NCBI GenBank assembly: GCA_947471505.1 | Contig: CANIWM010000067.1 | Coordinates: 1-34,788 of the forward strand | Length of the DNA stretch: 34,788 bases | Direction of reading: 5' to 3' | DNA from: Chthoniobacteraceae bacterium | GTDB taxonomy: Bacteria > Verrucomicrobiota > Verrucomicrobiia > Chthoniobacterales > Chthoniobacteraceae | In this document: positions 32,786 to 34,788 of the stretch, piece after piece | How the letters are laid out: each line of letters begins with the position of its first letter | Position numbering within the stretch: position 1 is the stretch's first letter | Program-made: the position numbers and the translations under genes | Notes under the pieces: generated by a model | Seen by the model: the letters and a program-made list of their open reading frames with translations, nothing else | Databases searched by the model: none | What the model was told of the DNA's origin: nothing

Positions 32786-34639
32786 TCACGACTGGCGTAG
32801 CACGACAGCGCTCGCATTGATGCGCCCGCACTGCCGCATGACTTCGATCCCCTCTTGCGGGAACGGCCCCGCTTTTCGCTCGCCTTCGATGACCCACTCC
32901 TCCGCTGGAGTGACACTCGCGAGTTCCTCGCCGGTGAAGCCCAGCACCTCGAAAACGGGTACGGGTTCGGGGATTCCCTTCAGCCGCAGCTCGGCGAAAA
33001 GGCGCGCTTCCACTTTACCTTGGACGATGGCCCATGTGCGGGGAGAAAGGAGGATTCTCCCCGAAGGTGCCCACGACTCGATACGGGCGGCGAGGTTCAC
33101 TCCGCGTCCGATGACGGTGTAGTCGGTGAAGTCTTTCGAGCCGAAGTTGCCCACCGTCACGAATGCGGTGTTGATGCCCATGCCGACATGCAGTGCTTCT
33201 CGCCCTTCGGCGTGCCAGTGCGTGTTGAGCTTTTCGATTTCTCGCTGCATCTCCCACGCCATGCGGATGGCGCGGATGGGGTGATCGGGCTGCTCCACGG
33301 GCTCGCCGAAGAACACCATGATGGCGTCGCCGATGAACTTATCCAGCGTCCCGCCGTGCCGCTCCACAACTTCCGTCATCGCGGTGAAATACTGGTTGAG
33401 CACGAGTGTGACCTCGTCCGGGTCCATGCGCTCGGTCCACAGTGTGAAGCCACGCACGTCGGAGAAAAAGATCGTCAACTCACGGCGCTTGCTCTGCGTG
33501 GGCATTGCGCCACCGCCTTCGACGATGCGCTTCACCAGCGCGTTCGAGACGTAGCGGCTGAAGCGGTCCAGCAAACGCCCCCGGTCGGCCCGAACCATCG
33601 TCATCTGTAAGCCCAGCATCACCATCCCCGTGCAGCCCAGCCCGCCGAGGGTGGCGATGAACGGCAGCAGCCAATCCCCCGCCGCCGCACCGCACACCAC
33701 CAGCACCCAGCCCAGCGCCAGAGCAACGATGAGCGCCATATTTACCCACGGCTGGCTAAAGCAAAGAACCGCGCCAAACAGCACGCAAACCCCGACCAGC
33801 AAAAGCCCCTCCGCCCACGGCGGCAGGAACCGCAGATGCGCGCCGGAGAGGATATTGCTCACCACCGTCGCCTGCACCGCCACACCGGGGATGCGCCCGA
33901 TGGGAACGTTCACAATGTCCGCGTTCCCCGTGCTCACATTGCCGATGACGACGACGCGGTCTTTCAACGCAGCAAATACTTCGCCCCCGCCCGCGCTCAC
34001 CGCCGCGTAGAGGTCTGTGTATTGAAAAGATGGCGCGAACACCCCGAGGTCGCCCGCAAAGTTCACGCGATACTCGCACCGCTCATCCACCGGGATCCGG
34101 AGCGTGCCGTTCGGCGTATCCACCAGCGTCACCGCCACGCCCGGCACCACCTGCACTTGGTCCGGCTCCACATGCAGCGCCGCCAGCACCGTCTGCATCG
34201 CCAGCGAAGGATACAGCTTCCCGCCGTGGGCGAAAAAGAGCGGCACCTTCCGAATCATCCCATCGCCATCCGGCACCGCATTCACCGCGCCAAAGCTCGT
34301 CGGCAGAGCCGCAAACGGCGGCACGGGATTCCGCGCCTGCACAAAGTCAAAGCGCGACACCTCCGCACCATACCGCTGCCCTACCAAGAAATGCGCCCCC
34401 GGCCCACCTTCCGCCGCCTCATCGAAGTGATATGCCAGCGTCGTATTCTTGTGCGCCACAAACCCCGCGATGAGCTTCTCGTCCTGCACCGCATCCGCCG
34501 ACGGCTCGGTAAAAAGCACATCCAGCGTGCAATGCCGCGCCCCCGCCGTGTTCAAAATCGCCAGCACATCCGCATGGACCGCACGCGGAAACGGCCACCG
34601 CCCAAAAGTCGGCCCAACATCCCGGTCCCCGATCCCCAC
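32786..34639 (-). CDS. CHASE2-domain adenylate cyclase, 5' end probably lost
   Basis: Up to 617 residues from a GTG at 34639. Residues ~1-270 are a CHASE2 sensor domain (FGRWPFPRAVHADVLAIL, TLDVLFTEPS, SLAMQTVLAALHV, VVVIGNVSTG). Three hydrophobic helices follow (~280-360), then a class III cyclase domain. All catalytic parts are present: metal Asp in FFSDVRGFT (near residue 394) and in FIGDAIMVFFG (near 438), Lys in TLDKFIGD and Asp in FTDYTVIG as adenine-selecting residues, and Asn/Arg in VNLAARIE. It should make cAMP. CHASE2 proteins normally start with a membrane helix and ~20 or more residues before this point. Here the frame is closed by a TGA at 34658-34660 after a few unrelated codons, so the 5' end seems cut off. 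The other start codon candidates lie inside the CHASE2 domain. Confidence 0.85.
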   Translation of the reverse strand: MGIGDRDVGPTFGRWPFPRAVHADVLAILNTAGARHCTLDVLFTEPSADAVQDEKLIAGFVAHKNTTLAYHFDEAAEGGPGAHFLVGQRYGAEVSRFDFVQARNPVPPFAALPTSFGAVNAVPDGDGMIRKVPLFFAHGGKLYPSLAMQTVLAALHVEPDQVQVVPGVAVTLVDTPNGTLRIPVDERCEYRVNFAGDLGVFAPSFQYTDLYAAVSAGGGEVFAALKDRVVVIGNVSTGNADIVNVPIGRIPGVAVQATVVSNILSGAHLRFLPPWAEGLLLVGVCVLFGAVLCFSQPWVNMALIVALALGWVLVVCGAAAGDWLLPFIATLGGLGCTGMVMLGLQMTMVRADRGRLLDRFSRYVSNALVKRIVEGGGAMPTQSKRRELTIFFSDVRGFTLWTERMDPDEVTLVLNQYFTAMTEVVERHGGTLDKFIGDAIMVFFGEPVEQPDHPIRAIRMAWEMQREIEKLNTHWHAEGREALHVGMGINTAFVTVGNFGSKDFTDYTVIGRGVNLAARIESWAPSGRILLSPRTWAIVQGKVEARLFAELRLKGIPEPVPVFEVLGFTGEELASVTPAEEWVIEGERKAGPFPQEGIEVMRQCGRINASAVVLRQS

Positions 34640-34673
34640 CGGTAGAGTGCGAAGAGTTCAGCAAAAAGAAAGC

Positions 34674-34732
34674 GGGTCATGGTAAGGAAGGGAGCGATCA
34701 AGCAACCCAAACCTAAAAAACAACCATGACCC
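34674..34732. repeat. 10-bp inverted repeat overlapping the start of the right-edge gene
   Basis: GGGTCATGGT (34674-34683) and ACCATGACCC (34723-34732) are exact reverse complements with 39 bases between. The right arm contains the ATG of the partial gene at 34726. It may be an operator, an mRNA hairpin, or part of a mobile-element end. Confidence 0.5.
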
Positions 34733-34788
34733 ATAAAAAGAATAAGAAGACCGTGAGTGAACTCAAAGCAATAATTGGCCAGGACGAT
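34726..34788 (+). CDS. Partial gene at window edge, possible IS256-type transposase
   Basis: Only the first 21 codons are in the window: MTHKKNKKTVSELKAIIGQD and one more residue, open to the edge. A Lys-rich start followed by SELKAIIGQD resembles the opening of mutator/IS256-family transposases known from PVC genomes, but 21 residues cannot prove it. The position next to a truncated cyclase gene, with no match between the spacer and cyclase coding sequence beyond ~34645, supports a mobile element whose left end would lie near 34640-34680. No ribosome binding site is clear. Confidence 0.4.
   Translation, partial: MTHKKNKKTVSELKAIIGQDD

Noticed and set aside
34552-34734. 60-codon minus-strand frame with a hydrophobic start as the missing cyclase N-terminus
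   Set aside because: It is in a different frame from the CHASE2 domain, and its residues after position 15 are only an out-of-frame reading of the cyclase gene.

Overview
The window looks like chromosomal DNA from a GC-rich member of the PVC superphylum, most likely a Verrucomicrobium. The pointers are: two exported cytochrome-type proteins of architectures known mainly from Planctomycetes and Verrucomicrobia (a DUF1587/1595/1592/1588/1585 protein and a TIGR02604/TIGR02603 'membrane-bound dehydrogenase' with a heme tail), a TIGR03790-family protein, Uma2-family proteins, and a GreA factor with a very long N-terminal extension as in Chlamydia. Very few start codons have a clear Shine-Dalgarno sequence. 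This is protein-motif reasoning; no database search was run.

Left part (1-4.2 kb), the most accessory-looking region: an unknown protein gene followed by a strong hairpin, a UPF0175/DUF3368-type toxin-antitoxin pair, and an exported-repeat-free leucine-rich-repeat protein. Every spacer between these genes carries a short decayed fragment resembling the N-terminus of a Vsr (very short patch repair) endonuclease gene. Two near-identical copies bracket the toxin-antitoxin pair, and one supplies the toxin's stop codon. The first spacer also holds a palindromic element built of 10-bp units.

4.2-10.2 kb: a tightly spaced same-strand run of an exported trypsin-like protease (disrupted by a one-base frameshift), an exported unknown protein, an exported FG-GAP/VCBS repeat protein and an ABC sugar-type permease without its partners. 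10.3-12.8 kb: a glycosyltransferase-methyltransferase fusion converging on an exported EF-hand protein with a long low-complexity tail.

13-29.5 kb, mostly conserved chromosomal genes: purM, an exported DUF255/thioredoxin-like protein, the DUF1592-type cytochrome, a FecR-domain protein with a polyproline tail, moaA, the TIGR02604-type dehydrogenase, two convergent Uma2 genes, NADP-isocitrate dehydrogenase divergent from a DapA-superfamily aldolase, and the extended greA. 29.6-34.8 kb, minus strand: a probable three-gene unit (exported Ala/Pro/Lys-rich protein, PhnP-like metallo-hydrolase, TIGR03790 protein; the last two overlap by ATGA), then a CHASE2-adenylate cyclase whose 5' end appears lost next to the start of a gene that may encode an IS256-type transposase at the right edge.

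No tRNA, rRNA, CRISPR array or recognisable riboswitch was seen. No single new defence or biosynthetic system stands out. The best leads are the Vsr-fragment repeats around the toxin-antitoxin pair, the truncated cyclase at the right edge, and the metallo-hydrolase/TIGR03790 unit.
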